64,000 bases of DNA from Enterococcus columbae DSM 7374 = ATCC 51263 (lineage in GTDB: Bacteria; Bacillota; Bacilli; Lactobacillales; Enterococcaceae): NCBI RefSeq assembly GCF_000406925.1, contig NZ_KE136347.1:689809-753808 (forward strand). The letters run 5' to 3'. This document shows positions 1 to 8,880 of the stretch, in pieces (positions within the stretch are counted from its first letter, which is position 1; every line of letters begins with the position of its first letter). The notes below the pieces were generated by a model, which made no database searches, was not told where the DNA came from, and saw only the letters and a list, made by a program, of their open reading frames with translations. Both the position numbers and the translations under genes were made by a program.

Positions 1-522
1 GAGCAAATTACAGTCTCAGATATTGCTAATGAAGCAATGATTAATCGAGCAACATTCTATGCACATTTTAAAGACAAGCAAGATGTCTATGATTATATTT
101 TTAATCAAGCCTTTGAAAGCTTTATTTCTGTACTCGCTCCTATCCAAATCGGTCATGCCAATCGACTTCAACTTCAAAGTATTCAGATAATCTTAACGAA
201 CGCCTACGAAAAAATTCACCAAAATAGAGATTTTTTTAAAATTATCCTCAATGCAAATGGCACCAATTATTTGCGTGAAAAATTAGTTCCCTTACTACAC
301 ATTACCTATGCGCAAATTTTTGAAAAACTAGAAGTCCATGAAAACGATTTTATTGTCCCAACTGATTTTATCATTGAATACATGACTTCGACCTTTATTA
401 CCAGTCTATATTGGTGGATTCATCAAGATAGTGCATTTACTCCAAAACAAATGGCGCAGCTAACCATTAAATTAGTCGGTAGTAATCACCTAAAAGTGTT
501 AGGGATTGCGATTGATAATTGA
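1..522 (+). CDS. TetR/AcrR-family transcriptional regulator, 5'-truncated by window edge
   Basis: The reading frame is open from base 1, so the true start lies outside the window. The first residues (ITVSDIANEAMINRATFYAH) are the second half of a TetR helix-turn-helix, with the usual xxxTFYxHFxDK recognition helix. The rest (about 140 residues) is a helical ligand-binding or dimerisation domain of the type that ends many Firmicute TetR proteins (TetR_C_7-like). The family represses neighbouring efflux or membrane genes in response to small molecules. The target is probably upstream of the window and cannot be seen. Any start at base 37 would remove the HTH and is rejected. Confidence 0.85.
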   Translation, partial: EQITVSDIANEAMINRATFYAHFKDKQDVYDYIFNQAFESFISVLAPIQIGHANRLQLQSIQIILTNAYEKIHQNRDFFKIILNANGTNYLREKLVPLLHITYAQIFEKLEVHENDFIVPTDFIIEYMTSTFITSLYWWIHQDSAFTPKQMAQLTIKLVGSNHLKVLGIAIDN

Positions 523-626
523 ATACCTTTTCAAGTGCCTAATTGTCTTGAAAGTTTTCACACAAAAAGCAGCACTCAAATTGGCGCATAGTTTCATAGT
601 TTGGCAGTCGATTGACAAACTTGTAC

Positions 627-670
627 AAAAAAGCCGTCGTTTAAACAATCATTTAAACGACGGCTTTTTA
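627..670. terminator. Bidirectional rho-independent terminator
   Basis: A perfect inverted repeat (GCCGTCGTTTAAA / TTTAAACGACGGC) with a short loop is flanked by an A-run on the left and a T-run on the right. It sits between the convergent TetR gene and yajQ and can serve both. The rest of the 523-789 gap shows nothing recognisable. Confidence 0.85.
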
Positions 671-789
671 TTGAAAAGATGAATAAGTTGGCAAATTCTA
701 GGCCTATCAGTTGCTACCTGAAAAACACGGTGATTTTAAACATTTCACTAGCTAGATCGTTTTTTAAGAAACTATTTACAAAACACTGT

Positions 790-1281
790 CTAACGGTAAT
801 TAGTAAACTGCAATTCGATATTTAAATCTAATTTTCTTAATAGTTGAATCACCGCTTGTAAGTCATCTCGACTTTTCCCAGTCACACGAATTTGCTCATT
901 TTGGATTTGGCTTTTCACCTTTAATTTGCTATTTTTGATTTCTTGATTGATTTTTTTCGCATTAGCTTGATCAATTCCACTCATCATGGCTGCTTTTTGA
1001 CGAACCTTTCCACCTAAAGCTCGTTCGCCAGCGCTAAAATGTAGATTCTTGATTGGAACTTGGCGTTTGATTAATTTACTAAGTAGTACATCTTTGATTT
1101 GCTCAATCTTATAGTCATCGTCACCAACAATCGTTATCTCATTATTAGCCAACTCGATTTCAACTGTTGAATTTTTAAAATCAAAACGATTAGTTAACTC
1201 CTTCAAAGTAATTTGAATTGCATTTTTGACTTCTTCAATATTTACTTCAGAAACAATATCGAAGCTTGCTTCTTTTGCCAT
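790..1281 (-). CDS. YajQ family protein (nucleotide / cyclic-di-GMP-binding fold)
   Basis: 163 residues, the usual length for the YajQ/UPF0234 family, with the diagnostic N-terminus MAKEASFDIVSEVN and two ferredoxin-like halves. The family binds nucleotides or RNA, and in Xanthomonas and Pseudomonas members cyclic di-GMP. Its role in Gram-positive cocci is not established. The start is supported by AGGAGG about 7 bases upstream. It lies 11 bases downstream of the DinG-like helicase gene and is probably cotranscribed with it. Confidence 0.9.
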   Translation of the reverse strand: MAKEASFDIVSEVNIEEVKNAIQITLKELTNRFDFKNSTVEIELANNEITIVGDDDYKIEQIKDVLLSKLIKRQVPIKNLHFSAGERALGGKVRQKAAMMSGIDQANAKKINQEIKNSKLKVKSQIQNEQIRVTGKSRDDLQAVIQLLRKLDLNIELQFTNYR

Positions 1282-1292
1282 AAAAAATCCTC

Positions 1293-3635
1293 CTATTTAT
1301 GAATGTAAGCTTTATTCCAAAATTGCTGTAGCTCAGATTTTAACGCAGCTAAATGATGACACACTCGGCCATGCGCCCAGTGTGATGGAAACTGTCGCAT
1401 ATATGTTTGACTAGCAAAGCGATGATCGACTAAAATGACCACCCCATAATCCTCTTCACTCCGTATCACCCGACCAGCTGCTTGCAAGACCTTGTTTAAT
1501 CCTGGTAAACGATAGGTATAATCATAACCAGGCAGGCCTTTTTTTATGAAATATTTTTTTAATTCCTCCTGTTGATCATTAATCTGTGGAATACCCACTG
1601 ATAAAATGATTGAACCGATTAGCTTTTCACCTTTTAAATCAATGCCTTCAGAAAACATGCCACCCAAAACACAAAAACCAACAACCGCACGATTGGGCTG
1701 AAAAGCGGCTAAAAATTCTTCTTTAGCCTCCGCAGTCATTTGACGCTCTTGAATGAACAAATCAAAAGGCAGTTGATCAATCGGTAAGGCTTGGATGACT
1801 TCATCCATAAAACGAAAGGACGGAAAAAAGACCATGTAGTTTCCTCGTTTGGCCTCAAATGTTTGAATGATTAACTGACAAATTTCAGGAATCGAGGATT
1901 GACGATTTTGATAATCCATTTTAATGTAGTCAGCAACCAAAATCTGTAAATGCTCTTGAGCAAAAGGACTAGGTAAACGATACGTTAAACTATCCTCATT
2001 GCCACCTAGGAGCTGCTGATAATAATCAATTGGCGAAAAAGTTGCTGAAAATAAAACGGTCCCTTTTAATTGCTTCATTTTATCATTTAAAAACCAAGCA
2101 GGATCTAAGCAATAAAAATGAATTCGTCTGTCATCAATTGAGAATAAATAAGTATCATCGAAATACTCAGCAATTTTCAAAAAATGAAGTAAATCAAAAT
2201 ACAAAAGTAAAATCCATTCCTCATCAGTTTGTTGATTAAATTCCAAAATATAATCAGCAAAATACTCTGACCATTGATAACATTTAAAAACTAAGCTTTC
2301 AGGAAAATCAGTCGTAAAAAGCTCGTTTACCTGTTGTTTTTGCCGAGTTGAGTCAAGTAAGGTTAATTCATCGAGAATACGCTGAATCACTGAACGATGT
2401 TTTTTGGCCGATTTTGGTAAATACTGATAAAAACGTTCAATCCATTCAACAGATAAGCTGGTCGAATACATCTCTCTTGCTCGATGAATTAAATTATGCG
2501 ACTCATCTACTAAAGCATAGCCATCAAAGGTTCCGCCTTCAAAAAAGCGACGTAAGTAAACCTGTGGATCAAATAAATAATTATAATCCGCAACAATCAC
2601 GTCACACCATTGGCTTAAATCTAATGAGAATTCAAATGGACATAGCTGATGCTTTTGCGCGATTGCTTGGATGGTTGTTTGATCAAAATAAAGTGTCTCG
2701 CCATTTAATAATTCCCATAGCGCCTCAGATCTTTTTTGAAAATAATTTTTAGCAAATGGACAAGCATCTGGATTACAAATACACTTTTCCTGAAAACAAA
2801 TCTTTTCTTTAGCGTTAATTTCTACCACTCGAGCCTGTAGCCCATTTTTTTGCAGCAAAGCTAGGCTGTTCATCGCCACTTGTCGAGTCACTGTTTTGGC
2901 TGTTAAATAGAAAATACTATTTATCTGCTGGTTTTGCAGCGCCTTTAATGCTGGGAATAAAGTTGATAATGTTTTACCCGTTCCAGTCGGTGCTTCGGTA
3001 AAAAGCTGTTTCTCATGAGTTAATGCTCGATAAACCTGCCCGGCTAATTCACGTTGACCTTGGCGAAATGCGGGAAAAGGAAAAGAAAGCTGTTCAATAC
3101 TTCCATCTCTCTTTTGTTTTAGCTCTAATGCCAAATCTAGCCATTGTTCATAACGCTCAAGTGTAGCCAAATAAAAAGCCTCTAAGTCTGCAAATTGAAA
3201 TAACTCCCGTAAAACCTCGATTGTTTCATCGGTGACTTGATAATAACGAATTTGCACAAAAATTTCCGTAAGCTGTTTTTCTTTAGCATAGATATAGGCA
3301 TAGAGCTTGGCTTGGGCAAAGAACAAAGCTAGCTCTTCAGCCGTCAAATACTCCAAATGGACAGCTGATGTTTTGATTTCGTCAATGCAATATGTACCAT
3401 CTATAACAAAAACACCATCACAGCGCCCTTCTAGCAAAATCTGCCAATGCTTTCCCTGATAAGTTATTTTTAAGGCAAGCTCAGCTTGATAGTCACCCTC
3501 AGCACTCTTTTGCAAACGGCGATGAATTTTTGCCCCGTCTAATGCGGTATGATTACTTTGCTTGCGATTATCTAAACTATCCGCTCGATAGATAAACTGT
3601 GCTAATTCACGAATGGCCACTCTTTTTTCTTGCAT
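1293..3635 (-). CDS. DinG/Rad3-like ATP-dependent DNA helicase with N-terminal PD-(D/E)XK domain
   Basis: 780 residues. Residues about 30-170 contain a RecB/Cas4-like nuclease signature (D73, then E86-x-K88 in CIDEIKTS). Residues from about 190 form an XPD/DinG superfamily 2 helicase: Walker A EAPTGTGKT near 215-222, DESH box in ADYNYL...VDESHNLI, and motif VI QAAGRVIRSEED near the C-terminus. Between motifs I and II lie closely spaced cysteines (CFQEKCICNPDAC and a later C) of the type that hold the 4Fe-4S cluster in this family. It probably unwinds DNA during repair. The nuclease-helicase fusion is a known Firmicute architecture. The protein is full length with no frameshift. Confidence 0.88.
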   Translation of the reverse strand: MQEKRVAIRELAQFIYRADSLDNRKQSNHTALDGAKIHRRLQKSAEGDYQAELALKITYQGKHWQILLEGRCDGVFVIDGTYCIDEIKTSAVHLEYLTAEELALFFAQAKLYAYIYAKEKQLTEIFVQIRYYQVTDETIEVLRELFQFADLEAFYLATLERYEQWLDLALELKQKRDGSIEQLSFPFPAFRQGQRELAGQVYRALTHEKQLFTEAPTGTGKTLSTLFPALKALQNQQINSIFYLTAKTVTRQVAMNSLALLQKNGLQARVVEINAKEKICFQEKCICNPDACPFAKNYFQKRSEALWELLNGETLYFDQTTIQAIAQKHQLCPFEFSLDLSQWCDVIVADYNYLFDPQVYLRRFFEGGTFDGYALVDESHNLIHRAREMYSTSLSVEWIERFYQYLPKSAKKHRSVIQRILDELTLLDSTRQKQQVNELFTTDFPESLVFKCYQWSEYFADYILEFNQQTDEEWILLLYFDLLHFLKIAEYFDDTYLFSIDDRRIHFYCLDPAWFLNDKMKQLKGTVLFSATFSPIDYYQQLLGGNEDSLTYRLPSPFAQEHLQILVADYIKMDYQNRQSSIPEICQLIIQTFEAKRGNYMVFFPSFRFMDEVIQALPIDQLPFDLFIQERQMTAEAKEEFLAAFQPNRAVVGFCVLGGMFSEGIDLKGEKLIGSIILSVGIPQINDQQEELKKYFIKKGLPGYDYTYRLPGLNKVLQAAGRVIRSEEDYGVVILVDHRFASQTYMRQFPSHWAHGRVCHHLAALKSELQQFWNKAYIHK

Positions 3636-3669
3636 TAGCCTTTGTTGTCGCCTCCGTCATCTAATGTTT

Positions 3670-4203
3670 TTATTGGTAAATCTGATATAAAACATGATTG
3701 GTATCTAATAATATAGTATGCTTTTTATCTACCCAATTAAATTTAATTGTAAACTCTTTAGAACTAATTGTAAAATCTTCATCTGTCTTATGAATCGTAC
3801 AATCAGTATAGGTCGTCTCATAAACATAATACGGATCATTTTGAAAATTAAGCTTAGCAAAATGCTTTTTAAAATCGTTCTCTAATGCTTCTTTCACTCG
3901 TTCTTCTTGGGTAATTTGCAATCGAGTATCTGCTTGCGAAGTGTGCCCTTCAGGTATGTATTGTTTAACAATATGTACACTGCCATCATGAAAATCATAA
4001 ACACCTTGGCTTTGTGGAAAGCCTTGGTTATCGGTTTGAATGATAATAAAATCTTGATAGCTATCGTTTGTTTTATCAGAATTTTCGGAGGTCGTTGATT
4101 GTTTAGGCTGGATCCCTGTTTTTACCGAGGAAGATTGCGATGTACATGCACTCAATATAAATAATGAAACAACTAATAATATTGAAATCCACTTGTTTTT
4201 CAT
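3670..4203 (-). CDS. Lipoprotein of unknown function
   Basis: 177 residues starting with a typical lipoprotein signal: KNK, a hydrophobic stretch, then lipobox LSAC with C20 as lipidation site. A Ser/Thr/Lys-rich linker (about 21-50) leads to a roughly 125-residue soluble domain. That domain has alternating beta-like segments (DFIIIQTDNQGF, VYDFHDGSVHIVKQYI) and could belong to the DUF1307/YehR group, but this is not certain. Ribosome site GAGGTG precedes the ATG. It is a single gene upstream of the DinG-like helicase in the same direction. Confidence 0.7.
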   Translation of the reverse strand: MKNKWISILLVVSLFILSACTSQSSSVKTGIQPKQSTTSENSDKTNDSYQDFIIIQTDNQGFPQSQGVYDFHDGSVHIVKQYIPEGHTSQADTRLQITQEERVKEALENDFKKHFAKLNFQNDPYYVYETTYTDCTIHKTDEDFTISSKEFTIKFNWVDKKHTILLDTNHVLYQIYQ

Positions 4204-4352
4204 TCAAAACACCTCTTTTATGCTCTAATTATAGCAAATACACTAATAGCAAACCTTTTTTAAAAGAAGATTATTAGTGTATTTTTATCTAACTTTCAGA
4301 CAATTCACACAAAACGGCTAGACTAAGACTTTTTAAAAAATGACTAGAACAA

Positions 4353-4381
4353 TTGTTTCATATAAGTTTTTAAGCTATACT
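4353..4381 (+). promoter_or_regulatory. Sigma-A-type promoter for the MBL-phosphatase-uppP operon
   Basis: TTGTTT at 4353-4358 and TATACT at 4376-4381 are separated by 17 bases, about 30 bases upstream of the first start codon. It would drive the three genes that follow. Confidence 0.6.
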
Positions 4382-4413
4382 TATTCTTGGTAATGTATAA
4401 AGGAGGCTATGTT

Positions 4414-5037
4414 ATGAATATCAAATGTATACCAACAGGAGTTATTCAAGAAAATTGTTATTTGATTTGGGATAACGATACATTATTGATTGTCGATCCT
4501 GGTGAAGATGCCGATAAAATTATCGGAGAAATTGAAAAAATCAAACTTAAACCACAAGCCATTCTACTGACCCATACCCACTATGATCATATTGGTGCGG
4601 TTGATCAACTAAGAGACGCCTTTAAAATTCCAGTCTATGTGGATGAAAAAGAAAATGCTTGGTTATCAGATCCGACGTTAAATCTATCAGGAAATCACCC
4701 TGAAATGACCCCAATTATTGTTCGGCCAGCCGATGAGCTTTGGGAATATCGAACCTATCAAATAGGCTCTATCACCTTTAAGGTAGTCCCTACCCCTGGC
4801 CATTCCTATGGCTCAGTCAGCTTTATTTTTGATAGCTTTGTCGTAGCTGGTGATGCTTTATTTAACGGTAGTATTGGTCGAACAGATTTATACACTGGTA
4901 ATTTTGAACAGCTAATTAACAGTATTGTTACCCAATTGCTCATCTTGCCAGATGACTTTGTGGTCTATCCTGGTCATGGCATGCGCACAACTATTTTACA
5001 TGAGAAACAAACAAATCCTTTTTTACGAGGAATATAG
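4414..5037 (+). CDS. MBL-fold metallo-hydrolase (glyoxalase II-like)
   Basis: 207 residues. The metal ligands are all present: THTHYDHIGA (HxHxDH), PGHSYGS, GDALF with the bridging Asp, and YPGHG near the end. This is the small YcbL/YqgX-type group, which hydrolyses thioesters such as hydroxyacylglutathione or bacillithiol analogues. The exact substrate cannot be read from sequence. The start at 4414 is chosen because AGGAGG lies at 4401-4406. A TTG 27 bases earlier would place the ribosome site inside the coding region. First gene of a three-gene run with the phosphatase and uppP. Confidence 0.9.
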   Translation: MNIKCIPTGVIQENCYLIWDNDTLLIVDPGEDADKIIGEIEKIKLKPQAILLTHTHYDHIGAVDQLRDAFKIPVYVDEKENAWLSDPTLNLSGNHPEMTPIIVRPADELWEYRTYQIGSITFKVVPTPGHSYGSVSFIFDSFVVAGDALFNGSIGRTDLYTGNFEQLINSIVTQLLILPDDFVVYPGHGMRTTILHEKQTNPFLRGI

Positions 5038-5052
5038 ATTGGAGAGAGAAAT

Positions 5053-5757
5053 ATGACAAAAACGCAACTTTACATCGTCCGTCACGGTAAAACCATGTTT
5101 AACACTTTACAACGTGTGCAAGGTTGGTGTGACACACCCTTGACAGAAATTGGCGTTCAAGGAATTGAAGGAACTGGTCTTGGTATTAAAGATATCGATT
5201 TTGTTGAAGCAGTATCTAGTGATAGCGGTCGTGCCATTCAAACGATGCGGATTCTTTTATCTAAGCATAAAAATGGTGCAGACATCCCTTATCATACCGA
5301 TGCGAGAATTCGTGAATGGAATTTTGGCTCACTTGAGGGTGGCTATGATGCTGAAATGTGGGGAGTGATTCCGCGCGTACTTAATTATGCGAATTATGAT
5401 GAGATGATTGCAGCCAAAACAACTTTTAGAGAAATTGCCGAAGCGATCTATGAAGCGGATACTGCAAATTGGGCTGAAACCTATGAAACATTAAAAAATA
5501 GAGTCTTAACCGGATTTGAGGATATCGCCCATCGTGTTGAAAAAAATGGCGGTGGTAAAGCTTTAATCGTGTCCCACGGTTTAACAATCGCCTTTTTGAT
5601 GCATTTAATCGATGAAACAAATGGGGTAAGAATCGATATCGATAATGGTTCAATTTCTATTTTGAATTATGAAAATGGCGTCTTCTCTATTGAAGCAATT
5701 GGGGATCGTAGCTTTAAAGAAGCGGGTTTAAAAGAATTAACAGAGCGTAAGGAGTAA
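5053..5757 (+). CDS. Histidine phosphatase superfamily (phosphoglycerate mutase-like) protein
   Basis: 234 residues. The catalytic RHG motif is in IVRHGKTMFN near the N-terminus. The general acid region REWNFGSLEGG and the second catalytic histidine (IVSHGLTIAF) are also present. This is the broad-specificity phosphatase branch found in lactic acid bacteria rather than glycolytic dPGM, since the R-H-G is followed by KT rather than the usual ES. Ribosome site GGAGAGAG. It follows the MBL gene by 15 bases and precedes uppP by 3, so the three form an operon. Confidence 0.88.
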   Translation: MTKTQLYIVRHGKTMFNTLQRVQGWCDTPLTEIGVQGIEGTGLGIKDIDFVEAVSSDSGRAIQTMRILLSKHKNGADIPYHTDARIREWNFGSLEGGYDAEMWGVIPRVLNYANYDEMIAAKTTFREIAEAIYEADTANWAETYETLKNRVLTGFEDIAHRVEKNGGGKALIVSHGLTIAFLMHLIDETNGVRIDIDNGSISILNYENGVFSIEAIGDRSFKEAGLKELTERKE

Positions 5758-5760
5758 TCT

Positions 5761-6588
5761 ATGTTTTTTGCAAACTTTATTAAAGCAGTTATTTTAGGTA
5801 TTGTAGAGGGCATTACCGAATGGCTACCGATTAGTAGTACCGGTCATTTAATTTTGGTGGATCATCTCATCAAAATGCAGGTCAGCAAAGAATTTACAAC
5901 GATGTTTAACGTCGTCATCCAGCTAGGGGCAATTATGGCCGTCGTTTATCTGTACTTTAACAAATTAAATCCCTTCGATGCTAGCAAATCCCCCCTACAG
6001 CGCAAACAAACCTGGGATTTATGGTTTAAAGTAATCGTTGCTTGTTTCCCATCAGCCGTTATTGGGCTATTATTTGATGATTGGTTAGATGCTCACTTTT
6101 ATAAGCCCTTTCCAGTAGCCTTGATGCTGATTATTTACGGTATTGGCTTTATTTGGGTAGAAAACAGAAATCGCCATCTTAAGCCAAAATGCACGGATTT
6201 AAATCGTTTCACCTATCGAGCTGCAGTGATGATTGGAATCTTTCAAATTTTAGCATTAATGCCTGGGACTTCTCGTTCTGGTGCGACTATTTTAGGTGGG
6301 ATTTTGATTGGTGCTTCTCGTTATGTAGCAGCTGAGTTTTCTTTCTTTTTAGGGATTCCTACGATGTTTGGCGCAAGTGGCTTAAAATTGCTTAAATTCC
6401 TTAAAGAAGGGAATGTTTTTGATTTCCAATTAACGGTTATTTTATTAACCGGTATGATTGTTTCGTTTGTGGTTTCAGTATTGGTCATTAAATTTTTAAT
6501 GGATTACATTAAAAAGCACGATTTCTCTGTTTTCGGTTGGTATCGAATCATTTTAGGAGTTATTATTATTTTAACGATGATCTTTTAA
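5761..6588 (+). CDS. uppP: Undecaprenyl-diphosphatase (BacA type)
   Basis: 275 residues, normal for the family. It carries the two signature blocks: EGITEWLPISSTGHLI near residue 16 and PGTSRSGATI near residue 165. About seven to eight hydrophobic membrane segments are visible. It recycles undecaprenyl pyrophosphate to the monophosphate carrier used for peptidoglycan and teichoic acid synthesis, and confers a background level of bacitracin tolerance. Ribosome site AAGGAG. Last gene of its operon, ended by the palindromic terminator just downstream. Confidence 0.97.
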   Translation: MFFANFIKAVILGIVEGITEWLPISSTGHLILVDHLIKMQVSKEFTTMFNVVIQLGAIMAVVYLYFNKLNPFDASKSPLQRKQTWDLWFKVIVACFPSAVIGLLFDDWLDAHFYKPFPVALMLIIYGIGFIWVENRNRHLKPKCTDLNRFTYRAAVMIGIFQILALMPGTSRSGATILGGILIGASRYVAAEFSFFLGIPTMFGASGLKLLKFLKEGNVFDFQLTVILLTGMIVSFVVSVLVIKFLMDYIKKHDFSVFGWYRIILGVIIILTMIF

Positions 6589-6590
6589 AA

Positions 6591-6617
6591 AAAGTGGGAG
6601 CATGCTCCCACTTTTTT
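6591..6617. terminator. Bidirectional terminator between uppP and the DUF47 gene
   Basis: GTGGGAGCATGCTCCCAC (6594-6611) is a perfect 18-base palindrome with an A-run before it and a T-run after it. It serves the convergent uppP and phosphate-transport transcripts. Confidence 0.92.
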
Positions 6618-7239
6618 AGGTATTTTTGATGATTAAATTGCCGATTAGATCAACGGCTTTTTCAGTACTGTTAGAAATTAATTCAAATTTTTCATAGATC
6701 TCTTTCCACTTAATGATTTCTAATAAATCATTGTCTCCAGCAAATAATTCTTTTTTCAATTTGCTATATAAACGATCTGCTTCTGATTCTGTATTCCGTA
6801 CTTCTTTTAATAGTTGCTTCAAATCCTTTGAATTCTTGAATTTTGGAAATTCCTTCATCGCATTTAAAACACCATTCGTTGCTACGACTAATAAATGAGC
6901 GAATAACTCTGTATCTGCACGTAATTCGGTGATACACAAGTTTTCAAACATATAAGTAATCCCATTAATCCCATCTAAAACATCATCTAATGATTCCGCT
7001 AAAAGCATAATATCTTCGCGGTCAATCGGGGTAATAAACGCATCATATAACTCATTAGTCAATTCAGTGACTAGATGATCATTTTCTTTTTCTAAATGAT
7101 GAATCAATTCAGATTCTGTTTCTAAATGATCAAATGAATAGTTACGCATAATCTTTTCTAATAGTTCTGCTGATTTAAAACTATTGGCTGCTAAGGTTTC
7201 CAATGTTTTAAAGTAATCATATTTTTTTCTTCTCGCCAT
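6616..7239 (-). CDS. DUF47 / PhoU-like accessory protein of the Pit phosphate transporter
   Basis: 207 residues, all-helical, matching the TIGR00153/DUF47 family of PhoU-like proteins. Acidic helices with spaced Glu/Asp resemble the metal-cluster helices of PhoU. In bacteria these genes are regularly paired with pit and are thought to modulate phosphate uptake. Here the gene starts 11 bases after the pit stop with ribosome site AAGGAGAG, so coupled expression is expected. Confidence 0.88.
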   Translation of the reverse strand: MARRKKYDYFKTLETLAANSFKSAELLEKIMRNYSFDHLETESELIHHLEKENDHLVTELTNELYDAFITPIDREDIMLLAESLDDVLDGINGITYMFENLCITELRADTELFAHLLVVATNGVLNAMKEFPKFKNSKDLKQLLKEVRNTESEADRLYSKLKKELFAGDNDLLEIIKWKEIYEKFELISNSTEKAVDLIGNLIIKNT

Positions 7240-7250
7240 ATTCTCTCTCC

Positions 7251-8282
7251 TTAAAAAATAGCTACGAAAAACTTAGCCATAATATAAGCAATTAGACCAC
7301 AACCCGGAAATGTCATGACCCAAGCAAAAATCATTTCATAAACAATTCGCCAGTCTACACTACTTAAGCGTTTAGAAGCACCTACACCCATAATCGCAGT
7401 GGTTTTCGTATGTGTGGTTGATACTGGAATACCAAAAACAGAAGCTAGGAATAAACAGATTGCTGCACTTAAATCAGCTGTAAAACCTTGATAAGTCTCT
7501 AGCTTTACCATATCCATCCCAACTGATTTAATAATCTTCATTCCACCTACACTAGTACCTAGTCCCATTGTAATAGAACACAACGCCATAACCCATAGCG
7601 GAATAGTGAAGCCACCACCAGTTTTTTCAGCCAAATTGTTATAGTAAAGACCTAACATAAAAACACCCATAAATTTTTGACCATCTTGTGCTCCATGTAA
7701 AAAGGCATTAGCAGCAGCGGAAATTGCCTGACCGACTGTAAAGAACTTATTCGCTTTTGGACGAGCTACATTTTGGAATAATAGTACGATTACTTTCGTT
7801 AAGATATACCCGCCAAAAAAGCCCATAATGGTTGAAACCACAAGACCAATTAATACCTTAATCCATTCTTCACCATTAACCGCGCCTAAACCACCTAGCG
7901 CCATAGCTGATCCAGTCAATCCCGCAATTAAAGCATGTGATTCACTCGTTGGTATACCAAAATACCAGGCAGCTACCGCCCAAACGACAATCGCAAACAA
8001 CGAAGCTGCAAGCGCAACCTGAGCTGCTTGAATCCCTTGCGCTTCAAAGCTTACAATTTTACTAATTGTCTCAGCTACCTGCGCATTGAAATATGTCATG
8101 ACTAATGCACCAGCGAAATTCATCACTACAGCCATCCAAATCGCAAAATTGGGACTTAATACTCTTGTAGAGACTGCCGTTGCAATCGCATTAGGTGCAT
8201 CGGTCCAACCGTTTACAAAAATCACTCCCAAAACGAGTGTAACGGTTACAAATAATGCAATACTCAAAAAATTCACCACCAT
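7251..8282 (-). CDS. pit: Inorganic phosphate transporter, PiT family
   Basis: 343 residues with about ten membrane segments. It carries the PiT signature twice in inverted topology: NGWTDAPNAIATAVSTR near residue 24 and VSTTHTKTTAIMGVG in the C-terminal half. It imports metal-phosphate complexes with protons at low affinity. It is cotranscribed with the DUF47 gene. The start ATG has GGAG 8 bases upstream. The region to the right (8283-8485) shows no clear PhoP box by eye. Confidence 0.93.
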   Translation of the reverse strand: MVVNFLSIALFVTVTLVLGVIFVNGWTDAPNAIATAVSTRVLSPNFAIWMAVVMNFAGALVMTYFNAQVAETISKIVSFEAQGIQAAQVALAASLFAIVVWAVAAWYFGIPTSESHALIAGLTGSAMALGGLGAVNGEEWIKVLIGLVVSTIMGFFGGYILTKVIVLLFQNVARPKANKFFTVGQAISAAANAFLHGAQDGQKFMGVFMLGLYYNNLAEKTGGGFTIPLWVMALCSITMGLGTSVGGMKIIKSVGMDMVKLETYQGFTADLSAAICLFLASVFGIPVSTTHTKTTAIMGVGASKRLSSVDWRIVYEMIFAWVMTFPGCGLIAYIMAKFFVAIF

Positions 8283-8485
8283 AATTTTACTCCAATGAAT
8301 ATCATAGCATAAAACATATAGAATGTGTATGTAATATCAATGAGAAAGTTTACATAAAATTTTAAAAAGTTTTAACACTCCAATGTAATTAGTTATTCCT
8401 CAGCCTTCATCCTCACTAATTTCTAGTAGTTTTTAAAAAAATGACACTTTTTTTCTGTTAAGTAAAAATTCTTTACAAGTAATAG

Positions 8486-8514
8486 TTGCAATCATGCCTA
8501 GCATTAGGTATAAT
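8486..8514 (+). promoter_or_regulatory. Promoter of rpsT
   Basis: TTGCAA (8486-8491), a 17-base spacer and a consensus TATAAT (8509-8514). The leader that follows contains a small hairpin (TATACG / CGTATA, about 8530-8546) just ahead of the ribosome site. Confidence 0.8.
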
Positions 8515-8572
8515 GACAATTGTTGATTTATACGTTTTGCGTATAATAACTTATTAATCGGAGGTGAAATAC

Positions 8573-8827
8573 ATGCCAAACATTGAATCTGCAATTAAAC
8601 GTGTTCGTACAAGCGAAGCTGCTAATGCTAAGAATTCATCTCAATTAAGCGCTATGCGTACTGCTGTCAAAAAATTTGAAAAAGCTGTTGAAGCTGGTGC
8701 TGATAACGTAGATGCTTTACACAAAGAAGCAATTAAAGCAATCGACATGGCTGAATCAAAAGGATTAATCCACAAAAACAAAGCTGGTCGTGATAAATCT
8801 CGTTTAAGCAAAAAATTAGCTAAATAA
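8573..8827 (+). CDS. rpsT: 30S ribosomal protein S20
   Basis: 84 residues, Ala/Lys-rich and helical. It begins [15 protein letters not shown] and ends in the usual [15 protein letters not shown] tail. It binds 16S rRNA early in 30S assembly. The ATG at 8573 is chosen because GGAGGTG (8560-8566) fits it; the GTG within that ribosome site is not the start. Monocistronic, with its own promoter and terminator, divergent from pit and convergent with holA, as in many Firmicutes. Confidence 0.97.
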   Translation: MPNIESAIKRVRTSEAANAKNSSQLSAMRTAVKKFEKAVEAGADNVDALHKEAIKAIDMAESKGLIHKNKAGRDKSRLSKKLAK

Positions 8828-8843
8828 TTAGCTTATCATTCAT

Positions 8844-8880
8844 AAAAAATAGGGCTGACTTAGGGTCAGCCCTATTTTTT
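8844..8880. terminator. Bidirectional terminator between rpsT and holA
   Basis: AATAGGGCTGAC / GTCAGCCCTATT stem, 5-base loop, A-run before and T-run after. Confidence 0.93.

Noticed and set aside
7828..8298. Plus-strand ORFs across pit (64 and 70 codons)
   Set aside because: They are antisense shadows of the transporter, without ribosome sites or homology.
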